Counted from the first letter of the stretch, positions 46,149 through 54,897 are shown. The stretch is 64,000 bases of DNA from Aquitalea aquatilis (GCF_005155025.1 NZ_CP039731.1:186001-250000), one strand, 5' to 3'. The notes: a model not told the origin generated them from the sequence alone. Translations and numbers: made by a program.

Positions 46149-46501
46149 GCCTCCTCCTTGTGCCGGTGGCGCGCCAGCAGCAACTTCAGCAACAGGCCGG
46201 GCAGCAACAGCGTCAAGGTCGTGGAAGCAGCCAGCACCACCAGCAATTGCCAGCCGAAACCAGCCAGCAAATCACGATAGGCCAGCACGGCAGCACCGGC
46301 AGGAATGAACAGCAGCGACAGATGGGACAGAAAGCGCGGCACATTCAGCTTCATGCTGTCCGGCACCGATTTGCGCGCCGCCAGCGTGCAAAACAGCAGC
46401 AGCATGCCCAGCACCGGGCCGGGCAAGGGCAGGGAAAAGCTGCGGCTGATCAGCTCGCCAGCCAGCTGGTAACCCACCAGCCACAACAGGGTTTCTATCA
46501 T
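46145..46501 (-). CDS. lrgA: LrgA/CidA holin-like protein
   Basis: A 118-residue protein with about four hydrophobic helices and the family core LPLPGPVLGMLLLF followed by LSLLFIPAGAAVL. The start at 46501 (MIETLLWLV) leaves proper spacing to AGGCGGA; in-frame Met codons at 46507 and 46510 are alternatives. Partner of lrgB. Confidence 0.85.
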   Translation of the reverse strand: MIETLLWLVGYQLAGELISRSFSLPLPGPVLGMLLLFCTLAARKSVPDSMKLNVPRFLSHLSLLFIPAGAAVLAYRDLLAGFGWQLLVVLAASTTLTLLLPGLLLKLLLARHRHKEEA

Positions 46502-46671
46502 GATCATCATTCCGCCTGTGGCAGCACGCCGCCACAAGCCAGGCCATCGGCCAAAATCGGGCTTTCATCATACCTGTGGCTGCTGCAGTGCGGTATAAAC
46601 AGACAAGGCCATTGTCGTATTACTGTCAACAAACAGGACAAGCCTTAGCCGGCTTTGGCATAATGCGCGCC

Positions 46672-47193
46672 ATGATTCAGGATACGCACTGGCTGCCGCA
46701 GCCCCCCGACCTTGCCCCCGCCCTGCTGGCTTGCGTCACCGAAGCCGGCTCGCTCACCGAGCGACTAATGGCCACCAGCCACCGCTTCGGTGTGCAGGTA
46801 TTATCCCAAGGCGCAAGCAAGGCCCACCCGGACGAGATCGCCCTGCTTTCCCTGCCGGCAGACAGCATGCTGTATGCCCGCCATGTGCTGCTGACCCTGG
46901 ACGACACCCCGGTGGTCTACGCCCGCAGCATCGCCCGGCTGGACTGCCCGGTATGGCAGCCCATCCTGGACCGTGGCAGCCGCTCGCTCGGACTCACCTT
47001 GTTTGGCGGCCTGCCGCAGCTGCAACGCGGCCCGCTGCACTATCAGCAACTGGATTCGGCCCACCCCTTGCACCAGGCCTGCCACAGCATGGCGGCCCAC
47101 CTGCCGGCGCGCCGTTGCCGCTTTGCACTGGAACAGGCCCCGCTGGTGGTATGCGAGCTATTCCTGCCCGCCCTGGAGGATTTCATCCGATGA
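46672..47193 (+). CDS. ubiC: Chorismate pyruvate-lyase
   Basis: A 173-residue enzyme producing 4-hydroxybenzoate for ubiquinone. The product-binding region ARHVLLTLDDTPVVYARSI and the Arg/Gly-rich LDRGSRSLGLTLF are family features; a C-terminal CELFLPAL carries the conserved Glu. The start at 46672 was chosen by homology. It overlaps ubiA by 4 bases (ATGA). Confidence 0.93.
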   Translation: MIQDTHWLPQPPDLAPALLACVTEAGSLTERLMATSHRFGVQVLSQGASKAHPDEIALLSLPADSMLYARHVLLTLDDTPVVYARSIARLDCPVWQPILDRGSRSLGLTLFGGLPQLQRGPLHYQQLDSAHPLHQACHSMAAHLPARRCRFALEQAPLVVCELFLPALEDFIR

Positions 47194-48062
47194 ACACCGC
47201 CCTGCTCAAGGACCGCTACACCGTCTACAAGCAACTGATGCGCATGGACAAGCCCATCGGCACCCTGCTCTTGCTCTGGCCCACGCTGTGGGGGCTGTGG
47301 ATTGCCGGTGACGGCAAGCCTGATCCCATGGTGGTGCTGATTTTCGTACTGGGTACTTTCCTGATGCGTTCGGCCGGCTGCGTCATCAACGACTATGCCG
47401 ACCGCCACTACGACATGCACGTGGCACGCACCAGCCAACGCCCGTTTGCCCGTGGCGCGGTGACCGAGCGCGAAGCGCTGTGGCTGGCGCTGGCACTGGC
47501 CATCATCTCTTTCCTGCTGATCCTGCCGCTCAACAGCCTGACCTGGCTGATGAGTGTACCGGCAGTATTCGTGGCCGCCAGCTACCCCTTCACCAAACGC
47601 TTCTTCCCCATGCCGCAGGCCTATCTGGGCATCGCCTTCTCCTTCGGCATTCCCATGGCCTTTGCCGCGCTCACCAATCAGGTGCCGCTGCTGGCCTGGC
47701 TGCTGCTGCTGGCCAATGCCTTCTGGACCGTGGCCTACGACACCGCCTACGCAATGGCGGACAAGCCGGACGATCTGAAGATCGGCATCAAGACCTCGGC
47801 CATCACTTTTGGCGAGCACGACGTCACCGGCATCATGCTGTGCCACACGGTATTCGTGCTGATGATGGGCGGCATCGGCTGGCAGCTGGCACTGGGCTGG
47901 CCTTTCTTTGCCGCACTGGCCATCTGCCTGCTGCTGATCGGCAAACAGTACCGGGAAATCCGCACCCGCGACCGTGGCCTGTGTTTCAAGGCCTTTCTGG
48001 ACAACAACCAAGTGGGTGCCGTGCTGATGGGCGGCATCGTGTTGAGTTATCTGTTGAAGTGA
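47190..48062 (+). CDS. ubiA: 4-hydroxybenzoate polyprenyltransferase
   Basis: A 290-residue integral membrane prenyltransferase. The two Asp-rich motifs are NDYADRHYDMHV (about 68-79) and YAMADKPDDLKIGIKTSA (about 184-201), and MRMDKPIGTLLLLWPTLWGLW starts the protein. It uses UbiC's product, and translational coupling supports a ubiCA operon. Confidence 0.96.
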   Translation: MNTALLKDRYTVYKQLMRMDKPIGTLLLLWPTLWGLWIAGDGKPDPMVVLIFVLGTFLMRSAGCVINDYADRHYDMHVARTSQRPFARGAVTEREALWLALALAIISFLLILPLNSLTWLMSVPAVFVAASYPFTKRFFPMPQAYLGIAFSFGIPMAFAALTNQVPLLAWLLLLANAFWTVAYDTAYAMADKPDDLKIGIKTSAITFGEHDVTGIMLCHTVFVLMMGGIGWQLALGWPFFAALAICLLLIGKQYREIRTRDRGLCFKAFLDNNQVGAVLMGGIVLSYLLK

Positions 48063-48100
48063 TGGTGTAGCCGCCAGCCTACTTTTCCCGGCGCAGTGGC

Positions 48101-48353
48101 ATCCGCTCCCGCGGATGATGGTTTGCATTGCCGCTTCCGTGCGGCGAACGGGAAAGAGGGCTTGCCTGGCCAAGCCCTCTTTCACCTCCAAGGCCACCCC
48201 ACAAGCATGGCCTGCGGCTGCCCTCCGGGGCCTGACACTGCTGCGGCACGGCTGGAACTCGCGATTGGCTAACGTCCAATCGCTCAAACAGCCAGCCGCT
48301 TAAAACCGCAGCAGCGTCATCCGTCGGCATGCTTGACAGGGCCCATGGGTGGC
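48101..48353. repeat. Dispersed structured repeat, copy A
   Basis: About 253 bp that match 49862-50116 in the same orientation with substitutions and small indels. Shared blocks include ATCCGCTCCCGCGGATGATG near the start, CACCCCACAAGCATGGCCTG, the run around CTAACGTCCAATCGCTCAAAC, and GCATGCTTGAC near the end. A 13-bp perfect hairpin (48152-48164 with 48171-48183) lies in the middle. A 203-aa ORF on the minus strand (48079-48690) crosses it but looks non-coding. Confidence 0.8.
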
Positions 48354-48644
48354 GTCGGTGCTGTGGGAATATTTCGACAAAATGGAAGGCCGGATTTGCC
48401 ATGAAAGGTGGTGGGGCTGAATTCACATCTGCTTGAGCGATAGCCCTAACAAATTCGGCGAGACCGAATCCCGTCAGCGCGAGCCGACGCAGACGTGCCG
48501 CACAGGGTGTTAAGCGGTCGGCTGTCCGCAGCGGCGCGACGTTAGCGCGCCGCAAGTTCCGGCCGCGCCCTGGGCGGGATGGCTGTGGCGGGATTTCGAA
48601 GCGCTGCGGGTCGCCTTTTCTTTGGGTCGGCGGTTTCAAACACC
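48354..48644. other. Repeat-derived non-coding segment left of the IS
   Basis: No convincing gene. It has several short GC-rich inverted stretches (e.g. GACGTTAGCGCGCCG around 48540) and ends with GGTCGGCGGTTTCAA (48625-48639). That end is repeated in inverted form right of the IS (49748-49759). It looks like part of dispersed intergenic repeats. Confidence 0.5.
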
Positions 48645-49705
48645 AAGTGCAACGGTGGTTGGAATCCTGATATCCAGATTGAAGCAACATTCCCAGAATG
48701 CTTCGCTTGGTTTCTTAAACCCGAGTGATTTGCGCGGCCGGTTATTCAGGCTCCAAGCGATCTGATCCAGTTCCTGTTGGGTAAACTGGCTTAAATCGGC
48801 TCCCTTGGGCAGGTACTCCCGCAACAGACCGTTGGTATTCTCATTGATCCCACGTTGCCAAGGACTGTGAGGATCGGCGAAGTAAATCTTCAATCCCGTC
48901 CGCTCTTCCAGCCTTTGGTGGTATGCCATCTCTTTACCCTGATCGTACGTCAGGGTCTTGCATAGCTCTTCATCGAATGGCGCGAAAGCGCGGGCAAAGC
49001 CCTCCAAGGCAGCCGCTGCAGTACAGCCCTCCATCTTCGCCAGTACAACCAGTAAGGTTTTGCGGCACACCAGGGTACCTACCGCGGAGCGGTTCCCAGC
49101 TCCCACCAGGAAATCACCTTCCCAGTGGCCAGGCAACAAGCGCTCATTAGCCTCCGGAGGTCGAACATGAATGCTGGCTACGTCCTGAAGCTGACCACGC
49201 CGATCTGTACCTCGCGTACGAGGCCGGCGAGCTCCTCGTCCCTGGCGCAAGAGCGCAACGAGTTCTCGACGCAAAGCCCCTTTGGGGGCAGCATAGATCG
49301 CGGATAAATGGTTTCGTGCGAGGCGTGCAAAGTCTGTTGTCCTGGGTAGTCCTGTTTTAGTCTGCCAGCGATTTGCTCGGGCGACCACCGATCCTCCAGC
49401 AGTGCACGAACCTTGGTCCATAACGGTCCCGCCGGATCCAGCTTTTTCACGCGTCGAACTTTGTATTTCAAGCGGCGAGCACGCTTTCCCGCTCGTAGTG
49501 CATCGTACCCGCCAGCTACGCGAGGGCGTCCGATTGGACCGATCTCATACGGTGGCTTATATCCATTACGACGCAGTTCTCGACAAATTGTGCTGGGTGC
49601 CCGGTGCAATGCCTTTGCAATAGCCCTGGCACTCTCTCCCTGCTGCTTCATTGCCATGATGAACCCGCGTTCTTCGGCACTTAGGTGCTCATAAGTTCTT
49701 TGCAT
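48636..49705 (-). pseudogene. IS30-family transposase, frameshifted
   Basis: The N-terminal part (from ATG 49705) has the IS30 HTH start (YEHLSAEERGFIMAMKQQG, ARAIAKALHRAPSTICREL) and reads to HETIY. The second frame resumes AIYAAPKGALRRELV and contains all three DDE residues: Asp in GHWEGDFLVG, Asp in TLTYDQGKEM and Glu in GINENTNGLLREY. One base appears missing between 49303 and 49304; restoring it would give a continuous product of about 350 residues, normal for IS30. A sequencing error or a recoding site cannot be ruled out. Confidence 0.8.
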
Positions 49706-49742
49706 GCAACAACTTAACCTTTAATCGGTTCGTGTTGCACTT
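48645..49742 (-). mobile_element. IS30-family insertion sequence
   Basis: About 1.1 kb bounded by AAGTGCAAC (48645-48653) and its inverse GTTGCACTT (49734-49742), with a transposase frame filling the interior on the minus strand. IS30 ends with GTTGCAC just beyond the transposase stop are typical. No clear target duplication was found. It has landed within, or carries, inverted copies of a local repeat. Confidence 0.75.
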
Positions 49743-49861
49743 AGCCCTTGAAACCGCCGTACTTTCTTTTTGGCGAAGCAAAAGAAAGTACCTCGCCAGC
49801 GGGGCGAGACCCGCGAAGTTGTTTTTTGTTTTGATCTTGGCAGCGATAACCCAGTGTGGGA
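49743..49861. other. Repeat-derived segment right of the IS
   Basis: Begins TTGAAACCGCCG (49748-49759), the inverse of the sequence left of the IS. It contains two AGAAAGTAC-like inverted halves around a TTTTGGCGAAGCAAAAG core. No gene seen. Confidence 0.5.
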
Positions 49862-50116
49862 ATCCGCTCCCGCGGATGATGATTTGCATTGCCGCGTCCG
49901 TGCGACGTACGGGAAAGGGGCCTTTGTGTGGCCAAAGGCCCCTTTCATCCCCAAAGACCACCCCACAAGCATGGCCTGCGGCTGCCCGACAGGTCCCGAC
50001 CGGTGCGAGGCACGCCTGAACTCGCGATTGTCTAACGTCCAATCGCTCAAACAGCCAGCCGCTTAAAACCGCAGCAGCGTCACCCGTCGGCATGCTTGAC
50101 GGGGCCCATGGGTGGC
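49862..50116. repeat. Dispersed structured repeat, copy B
   Basis: Direct-orientation partner of 48101-48353. Its central hairpin has a 14-bp perfect stem (GAAAGGGGCCTTTG 49913-49926 with 49933-49946, loop TGTGGC). The stem differs in sequence from copy A but pairs fully. Small ORFs crossing it (49689-50303, 49721-50050 on minus) look non-coding. Confidence 0.8.
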
Positions 50117-50262
50117 CTTGGTTCGGTGGAGAAGAATGGATATTTGGCTGGGTCGTTGCGGTGGAAATTAATCGCCATCTGGTGCAGCCCATCACTGGGC
50201 ACATATTCAGCAATTCATTTCCAGCATTGCTACCAAAACAGCCCCATCCACACACGGTCAAC

Positions 50263-50286
50263 AAAAAAGGCCCCTTCCGGAGCCTT
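50263..50286 (-). terminator. Terminator of the minus-strand group ending at 50309
   Basis: On the minus strand AAGGCTCC-GGAA-GGGGCCTT (one G-T pair) is followed by T4-6, 22 bp after the stop codon. Confidence 0.85.
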
Positions 50287-50308
50287 GTTGCGTTGACCAG
50301 CAACCGCG

Positions 50309-50743
50309 CTACTGCGTCTGGAAGGGCAGGCTGTAAGCCTTGTCACCCAGATGCAGGGTGGCCGTCCAGTGGCGGCTACCGGTGGCACAGACCGGCAGGG
50401 TGATGCGCGCCTGCCAGTCCGAGCCATCGGCCACAAAGCGATAGCGGTTGAAACCCATGTCCATGTCAGCCATGGCGAATTCCACCGCGGGCTGCTCTAC
50501 CTGTACCCCTTCCAGCCGTAGCGTAAAGGGCTTGCCGTTTTCCGGCGGGCTGACAAAGTACAAGCTGCCGCCATCCGGCAGCGCGCAGCGCCCCTGGCCA
50601 ATATTGCAGGCCAGCAGTTGCGGCACCACGGGCTGATTCTTGTGCTGCACATACCACCACACCAGCCCGCCCTTGATGGCAGCCAGCAGCAGCAGGGCGC
50701 TGCCGATCAGCAGCAGTTTTTTCTGTTGGGCGTTCATTTGCAT
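50309..50743 (-). CDS. Hypothetical membrane-anchored protein
   Basis: A 144-residue protein with one N-terminal membrane helix (about 10-33, LLLIGSALLLLAAIKGGLVWWYV) after a basic start, so the rest should face the periplasm. Two Cys pairs (NIGQGRC and an earlier LLACN; TLPVCATGS) may form disulfides. A predominantly beta C-terminal part is likely. No family recognised. Its ATG at 50743 overlaps the Nudix gene end by 10 bases with GGAG upstream, so it is co-translated with it. Confidence 0.75.
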   Translation of the reverse strand: MQMNAQQKKLLLIGSALLLLAAIKGGLVWWYVQHKNQPVVPQLLACNIGQGRCALPDGGSLYFVSPPENGKPFTLRLEGVQVEQPAVEFAMADMDMGFNRYRFVADGSDWQARITLPVCATGSRHWTATLHLGDKAYSLPFQTQ

Positions 50744-51681
50744 TGCCAGGCTCCCCGCATCAGTGCCACTCCATGCGCACCATGCTGACGCGCGGTTTCA
50801 ATCACCCCGGCCTGCAAGCCGCCCAGCGCATAGACCGGCAGCGGAATGCCACCAGCCAGTACGCTGGCAAAGCCGTCCCAGCCCAGCGGCGTGACGCCAG
50901 GGTGGCTGGCCGTCGGCTGAACATGCCCCAGCAGGGCGTAATCCAGCGCCAGTTCTCCGGCGCGGTGCAATTCGGCAGCCGTGTGCACCGAGGCACCCAC
51001 CCAGGCAAAATCGGGCCGTTGTGTCAGATGAGCCAGCCGGCCGGCATTCAGGTGCACGCCGTCCACCGGCCAGCCCTGCAGCCAGTCCGGGTCGGCATTC
51101 ACCACTACCTTGCCACCACGCTCATGCACGATGGCGGCCACTTCGCTGGCAAACGCCTGCAGTTGCTGGCGGTCCATGTCCGGCTCACGCACCTGTACCA
51201 GACCATGGGCCGGGCCGCTGGCCAGTGCTTGCAACTGGGCGGCCACACCCAGTTCATGGGCGCAAGTGATGGCATAGACGGCAGGCAGTTGCAGGGATTT
51301 GAGAATGGGGCCATTGGCCGGCAGCATGGGCGCTACGCTGGTCTGGCCCGGCTGCTGCCAGGCAAACTGCTGGCTCTCTTGCGGCTGTGGCTCGCCCTGC
51401 CAGTCCCATACGCGGAAAAAGCGCAAATGTACCGAGGCATGCTCGTAGTGATGCACCCGTGTCAGCCAGGGTGTGGCCTGGGTCACGGTGATGGCCATTT
51501 CCTCCTGCAGCTCGCGCACCAGCGCCTCTACCGCGTTTTCGCCCGGTTCTACCTTGCCGCCGGGGAACTCCCAGTAGCCGGCATAAGGCTTGCCCTGCGG
51601 CCGGCTGCCCAGCATGAAACTGCCATCCGGGCGCATCAGCACGCCGGCCACCACTTCGATGATCTTGTTATCAGAATGCAT
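50734..51681 (-). CDS. Nudix hydrolase (MutT) fused to thiamine-phosphate-synthase-like domain
   Basis: A 315-residue two-domain protein. Residues 1-130 form a MutT-type Nudix domain: the Nudix box reads GGKVEPGENAVEALVRELQEEM. Residues 145-315 resemble ThiE/TenI barrels (VYAITCAHELG, GLVQVREPDM, VVVNADPDWLQ, DGVHLNAGRL, YALGGLQAG). The first domain probably cleans 8-oxo-dGTP. The second keeps the barrel, but I cannot confirm TMP synthase activity. The start at 51681 was chosen by family alignment. Confidence 0.87.
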   Translation of the reverse strand: MHSDNKIIEVVAGVLMRPDGSFMLGSRPQGKPYAGYWEFPGGKVEPGENAVEALVRELQEEMAITVTQATPWLTRVHHYEHASVHLRFFRVWDWQGEPQPQESQQFAWQQPGQTSVAPMLPANGPILKSLQLPAVYAITCAHELGVAAQLQALASGPAHGLVQVREPDMDRQQLQAFASEVAAIVHERGGKVVVNADPDWLQGWPVDGVHLNAGRLAHLTQRPDFAWVGASVHTAAELHRAGELALDYALLGHVQPTASHPGVTPLGWDGFASVLAGGIPLPVYALGGLQAGVIETARQHGAHGVALMRGAWQCK

Positions 51682-51715
51682 GATTTGTCTTGTCAGCCAT
51701 TGTCCTAGTCGGCCT

Positions 51716-52594
51716 TTAGTGCTTCGCCCTGGCCACCACCACACCGCTGGCGATAATCAAGGCCCCGCCCAGCCAGGTGCTCATACCCGGCATTTCGGCA
51801 AAGAAAAAATACCCCAGCGCCGCCGCCCACAGCAGGATGCTGTACTCCAGCGGTGCCACCGCCGATAGCGGCACATCGCGCAGCGACAGGGCATTGACGA
51901 AGTTGGCCAGACCACCGCTCAAGCCCAGCAACAGCAGTACCAGCCAGTCGGCCAGCCCCGGCCACTGCCAGTCACCGCCCATACTCATGCCGCTGAACAA
52001 CAGCATGATCAGCGTACCCAGCATGGCAATGGTGGCCGGGCTGTCGGTGGCCGACAGCTGACGGGTCAGCAGCGTAGCCAGGGCATAGGACAAAGCCGAT
52101 GCCACCGCCAGCAGGCTGTAGGCATTGAACTGCAGGCCGGACAGGCCACACACCACCATCACCCCGATCAGCCCCAGGCCTACCGCCAGCCATTGCTGCC
52201 GCCCCACCTGCTCACCCAGCCAGAACAAGCCCAGCAGCAGCATGAATATCGGGTTGGCCAGGGTAATCACCGTCACCGTAGCCAGCGGCAAATGGCGCAA
52301 GGCCATGAAGAAAGTCACGATGGTCACCATCACCACCACCCCGCGCAGCAGGTGCCGCCACGGGTGGGCGGTAGCCAGCAGGCGCGCTGGCGCACTGCTG
52401 TGGCGCAGCCCCAGCACCAGCAAAATGGGCAGGGCAAACAACGAGCGGAAAAAGATGATCTCCCCCACCGGATAGCCATGGGTCAACCACTTGGCACTGG
52501 CATCCATTACCGCCAGCAGAAAAATGGCCAGGCTGTACAGCAGGATGCCGCGTGTCCGGTGCGGCGGCGTGGCCGCCACGCTGGCTACACTCAC
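51716..52594 (-). CDS. EamA-family (DMT) transporter
   Basis: A 292-residue protein with ten hydrophobic segments in two EamA repeats (about 15-145 and 155-288), e.g. LYSLAIFLLAVMDASAKWL and PLEYSILLWAAALGYFFFAE. Likely exports or imports a small metabolite; substrate unknown. The start is a GTG whose GTGA overlaps the DUF815 stop, indicating coupling. Confidence 0.85.
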   Translation of the reverse strand: MSVASVAATPPHRTRGILLYSLAIFLLAVMDASAKWLTHGYPVGEIIFFRSLFALPILLVLGLRHSSAPARLLATAHPWRHLLRGVVVMVTIVTFFMALRHLPLATVTVITLANPIFMLLLGLFWLGEQVGRQQWLAVGLGLIGVMVVCGLSGLQFNAYSLLAVASALSYALATLLTRQLSATDSPATIAMLGTLIMLLFSGMSMGGDWQWPGLADWLVLLLLGLSGGLANFVNALSLRDVPLSAVAPLEYSILLWAAALGYFFFAEMPGMSTWLGGALIIASGVVVARAKH

Positions 52595-53469
52595 TTGCCC
52601 AGCTCCGCCTTGCGCTCGCGCGCGCTGCGGCCGGCCCAGTCATTGGCAAACTGCCAGGCCACCCGGCCAGAACGGCTGGCACGCAGCTGGCTCCATTGCA
52701 GGGCGGCACGTTCGGTCTCTTTATCCATGGGCAGGGCAAAGTGCTCCAGCCAGGTTTTGACGGCGGCGAGGTAAGCGTCCTGATCAAAGGGATAAAACGA
52801 TAGCCACAGGCCGAAGCGGTCGGACAGCGACACCTTTTCCTCGATGGCTTCACCCGGATGGATTTCGCCATCGCTGACCCAGCCTTCGCGGTTTTCGCTG
52901 TGTTTTTCCGGCATCAGGTGGCGGCGGTTGGAGGTGGCATACACCAGCATGTTTTCCGCCCGGCGCGCCAGGCCGCCATCCAGCGCCGTTTTCAGTGCCT
53001 TGTAGGCATCATCACCATCCTCGAAGGACAGATCATCGCAAAACAGGATGTAGCGTTCCTTGCGCCCGGCCACCAGTGTCATGATCTGGGCCAGATCGGA
53101 CAGATGATCCTTGTCCACCTCGATGATGCGCAGGCCCTTGTCGGCGAACTCCGGCAGCAATGCCTTCACCAGCGAAGACTTGCCGGTGCCGCGCGCGCCG
53201 GTCAGCAGCACATTGTTGGCAGGCTTGCCCTTGACGAACTGGCGGGTATTGCGCACCAGCAGCTTGAGCTGATTGTCGATATGAGTCAGCCGGGCCAGCG
53301 GCAGGGTGTGCGGCTCGTTGACGCCCTCCAGCCAGCCGGCCATGCCCTGACGCCGCCAGCGATAGGCCGGCGCGCTCCAGTCCGGCTCGGGCCGGGCCGG
53401 CGGCAACAAGGGTTCGAGACGGGCCAGCAGGGCTTCGGCGCGGGCAAGAAAGGCTTCCAGTTGCTGCAT
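52591..53469 (-). CDS. DUF815 AAA+ ATPase
   Basis: A 292-residue P-loop ATPase. Walker A is TGARGTGKSSLVKAL (about 90-104) and Walker B is ILFCDDLSFE; the family segment LVYATSNRRHLMPE carries sensor 1. Function of the family is unknown. It overlaps the EamA gene by 4 bases, and a terminator upstream separates it from the HAD gene. Confidence 0.85.
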   Translation of the reverse strand: MQQLEAFLARAEALLARLEPLLPPARPEPDWSAPAYRWRRQGMAGWLEGVNEPHTLPLARLTHIDNQLKLLVRNTRQFVKGKPANNVLLTGARGTGKSSLVKALLPEFADKGLRIIEVDKDHLSDLAQIMTLVAGRKERYILFCDDLSFEDGDDAYKALKTALDGGLARRAENMLVYATSNRRHLMPEKHSENREGWVSDGEIHPGEAIEEKVSLSDRFGLWLSFYPFDQDAYLAAVKTWLEHFALPMDKETERAALQWSQLRASRSGRVAWQFANDWAGRSARERKAELGK

Positions 53470-53482
53470 GTCGTTCTCCGGG

Positions 53483-53514
53483 CAAAAAAACAGGCTGGCA
53501 CTGCGGCCAACCTG
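53483..53514 (-). terminator. Terminator of hda-HAD
   Basis: On the minus strand CAGGTTGGC-CGCAGT-GCCAGCCTG (one G-T pair) is followed by T7, 23 bp after the HAD stop. Confidence 0.85.
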
Positions 53515-53536
53515 TGCGGACGGGATGATGGCAGGC

Positions 53537-54223
53537 TCAGCCGCGCAGGCTGATCACCGGCCAGCCCTGCTCTTTGGCATGCTGGCGCAGGGTGTCGTCC
53601 GGGTCTACCGCCACTGGATTGCTGACGATGGACAACAGCGGCAGGTCGTTGTGCGAATCGCTGTAGAAAAAGCTGCGAGCAAAGCTGGCCATGGACAGGC
53701 CACGCTCGGCCAGCCACATTTCCAGCCGGGTGATCTTGCCGGCCTGGAAGCTGGGTACGCCGGTGTGCTTGCCGGTGTAGCGGCCATCGGCAGTCTGTTC
53801 CAGCTCAATGGCAATCAGGTGTTCCGCATCAACGCCCAGCTCGGCCGCGATGGGGCCGGTAATGAAGCGGTTGGTGGCGGTGATGATCAGGACTTCATCG
53901 CCCTGGGCACGGTGCAGGTTGAGCAGGTCGCGCGCCGCCTGCGGGATGATGGGGCGGATGTGCTCATCCATATAAGCGGCATGCAGCGCGGCCAGCTCGG
54001 CACCGTCGTAACGGGTCAGCGGTTCCAGCGCGAATTCCAGGTATTCGCCGATATTCAGCGTGCCGGACTTGTACTGTTCATAAAAATGATTGTTGCGGTG
54101 GTCGTAGTAGGCCTGGTCGACAATGCCGCGCTTGATCAGGAAACGCGGCCATTCGAAATCGGAGTCGCCGATCAGCAGGGTATTGTCCAGATCAAACAGG
54201 GCCAGATTGGGTGCTTGGGTCAT
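53537..54223 (-). CDS. HAD-superfamily IB phosphatase
   Basis: A 228-residue phosphatase. Nucleophile motif FDLDNTLLIGDSDFEW (Asp10, Asp12), motif II IITATNRF, Lys in AGKITRLEMW and motif IV YSDSHNDLPLL are intact. It resembles SerB-like IB enzymes; the substrate is uncertain and could be phosphoserine-like, histidinol-phosphate or a phospholipid head group. It overlaps hda by 4 bases. Confidence 0.85.
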   Translation of the reverse strand: MTQAPNLALFDLDNTLLIGDSDFEWPRFLIKRGIVDQAYYDHRNNHFYEQYKSGTLNIGEYLEFALEPLTRYDGAELAALHAAYMDEHIRPIIPQAARDLLNLHRAQGDEVLIITATNRFITGPIAAELGVDAEHLIAIELEQTADGRYTGKHTGVPSFQAGKITRLEMWLAERGLSMASFARSFFYSDSHNDLPLLSIVSNPVAVDPDDTLRQHAKEQGWPVISLRG

Positions 54224-54897
54224 GTGTCGGAAGAACTCGCGGTTTGCAAAACGTTTTTCACCAGCGGCACGGTGATGGGGCGGCGCAGCGCCAGCGAATA
54301 GCGGTCCAGCATGTCCAGCATGCCGATCAGGCTGGACAGGTCGCGCCGCCAGTGGGTAAGCAGGTAACGGAAGACATCGTCGGCAATCGCCAGCTGGCGG
54401 TTGGCGGCATGGGTGCGCAGCGCGGCCAGCTTGTCGTCGTCGGACAGGGCTTTTACTTCCAGCACCAGTCCCCAGCCCAGCCGGGTACGCAGATCGTCGC
54501 GCACGGCAGCGGCCATCGGCGGCTTGCGCCCGGCCATCAGCAGCCGGCCCTCGCCACTTTCCTTCAGCGAGTTATAAAAGGAGAACAGGGTGATCTGGTC
54601 GTCCGGGGCCAGGTCGTCGACATGGTCCACCGCGATGAAGCTGGCTTCACGGGCAAAATCGGGCAGATGCTCGTTCTGGCCATCCAGATAGATGGAGGCG
54701 CGCCCCAGCCGCTCGGCGTGGGCGATCCAGGCTTGCAACAGGTGGGTTTTGCCGCTGCCCGGCTCGCCCCACAGATAGATGAAGCGCTCGCCATCCTCCG
54801 CCGTGAGGGCGGTAATCACCTCGCGGTTGCGCTGGGCCAGAAAATTGTCGAAGGCCGGCAGCGGAGTGGGGGTCAGGTCTAGTACTAGCTGGTCCAA
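54220..54897 (-). CDS. hda: DnaA regulatory inactivator Hda
   Basis: A 225-residue AAA+ protein that, with the DNA-bound sliding clamp, promotes DnaA-ATP hydrolysis. The N-terminal clamp motif is QLVLDL, Walker A is GEPGSGKTHL and Walker B is FIAVDHVDD. It lacks the DnaA DNA-binding domain. The start is TTG at 54897, since no ATG or GTG lies before the clamp motif. Confidence 0.92.
   Translation of the reverse strand: MDQLVLDLTPTPLPAFDNFLAQRNREVITALTAEDGERFIYLWGEPGSGKTHLLQAWIAHAERLGRASIYLDGQNEHLPDFAREASFIAVDHVDDLAPDDQITLFSFYNSLKESGEGRLLMAGRKPPMAAAVRDDLRTRLGWGLVLEVKALSDDDKLAALRTHAANRQLAIADDVFRYLLTHWRRDLSSLIGMLDMLDRYSLALRRPITVPLVKNVLQTASSSDT

Noticed and set aside
48079-48690. 203-codon minus-strand ORF in the repeat region
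   Set aside because: It runs across dispersed repeat copy A and into the IS boundary, with no domain and no RBS.
49689-50303. Minus-strand ORFs over repeat copy B (204 and 109 codons)
   Set aside because: They follow the repeat sequence, not a gene; copy A does not keep the same frames open.
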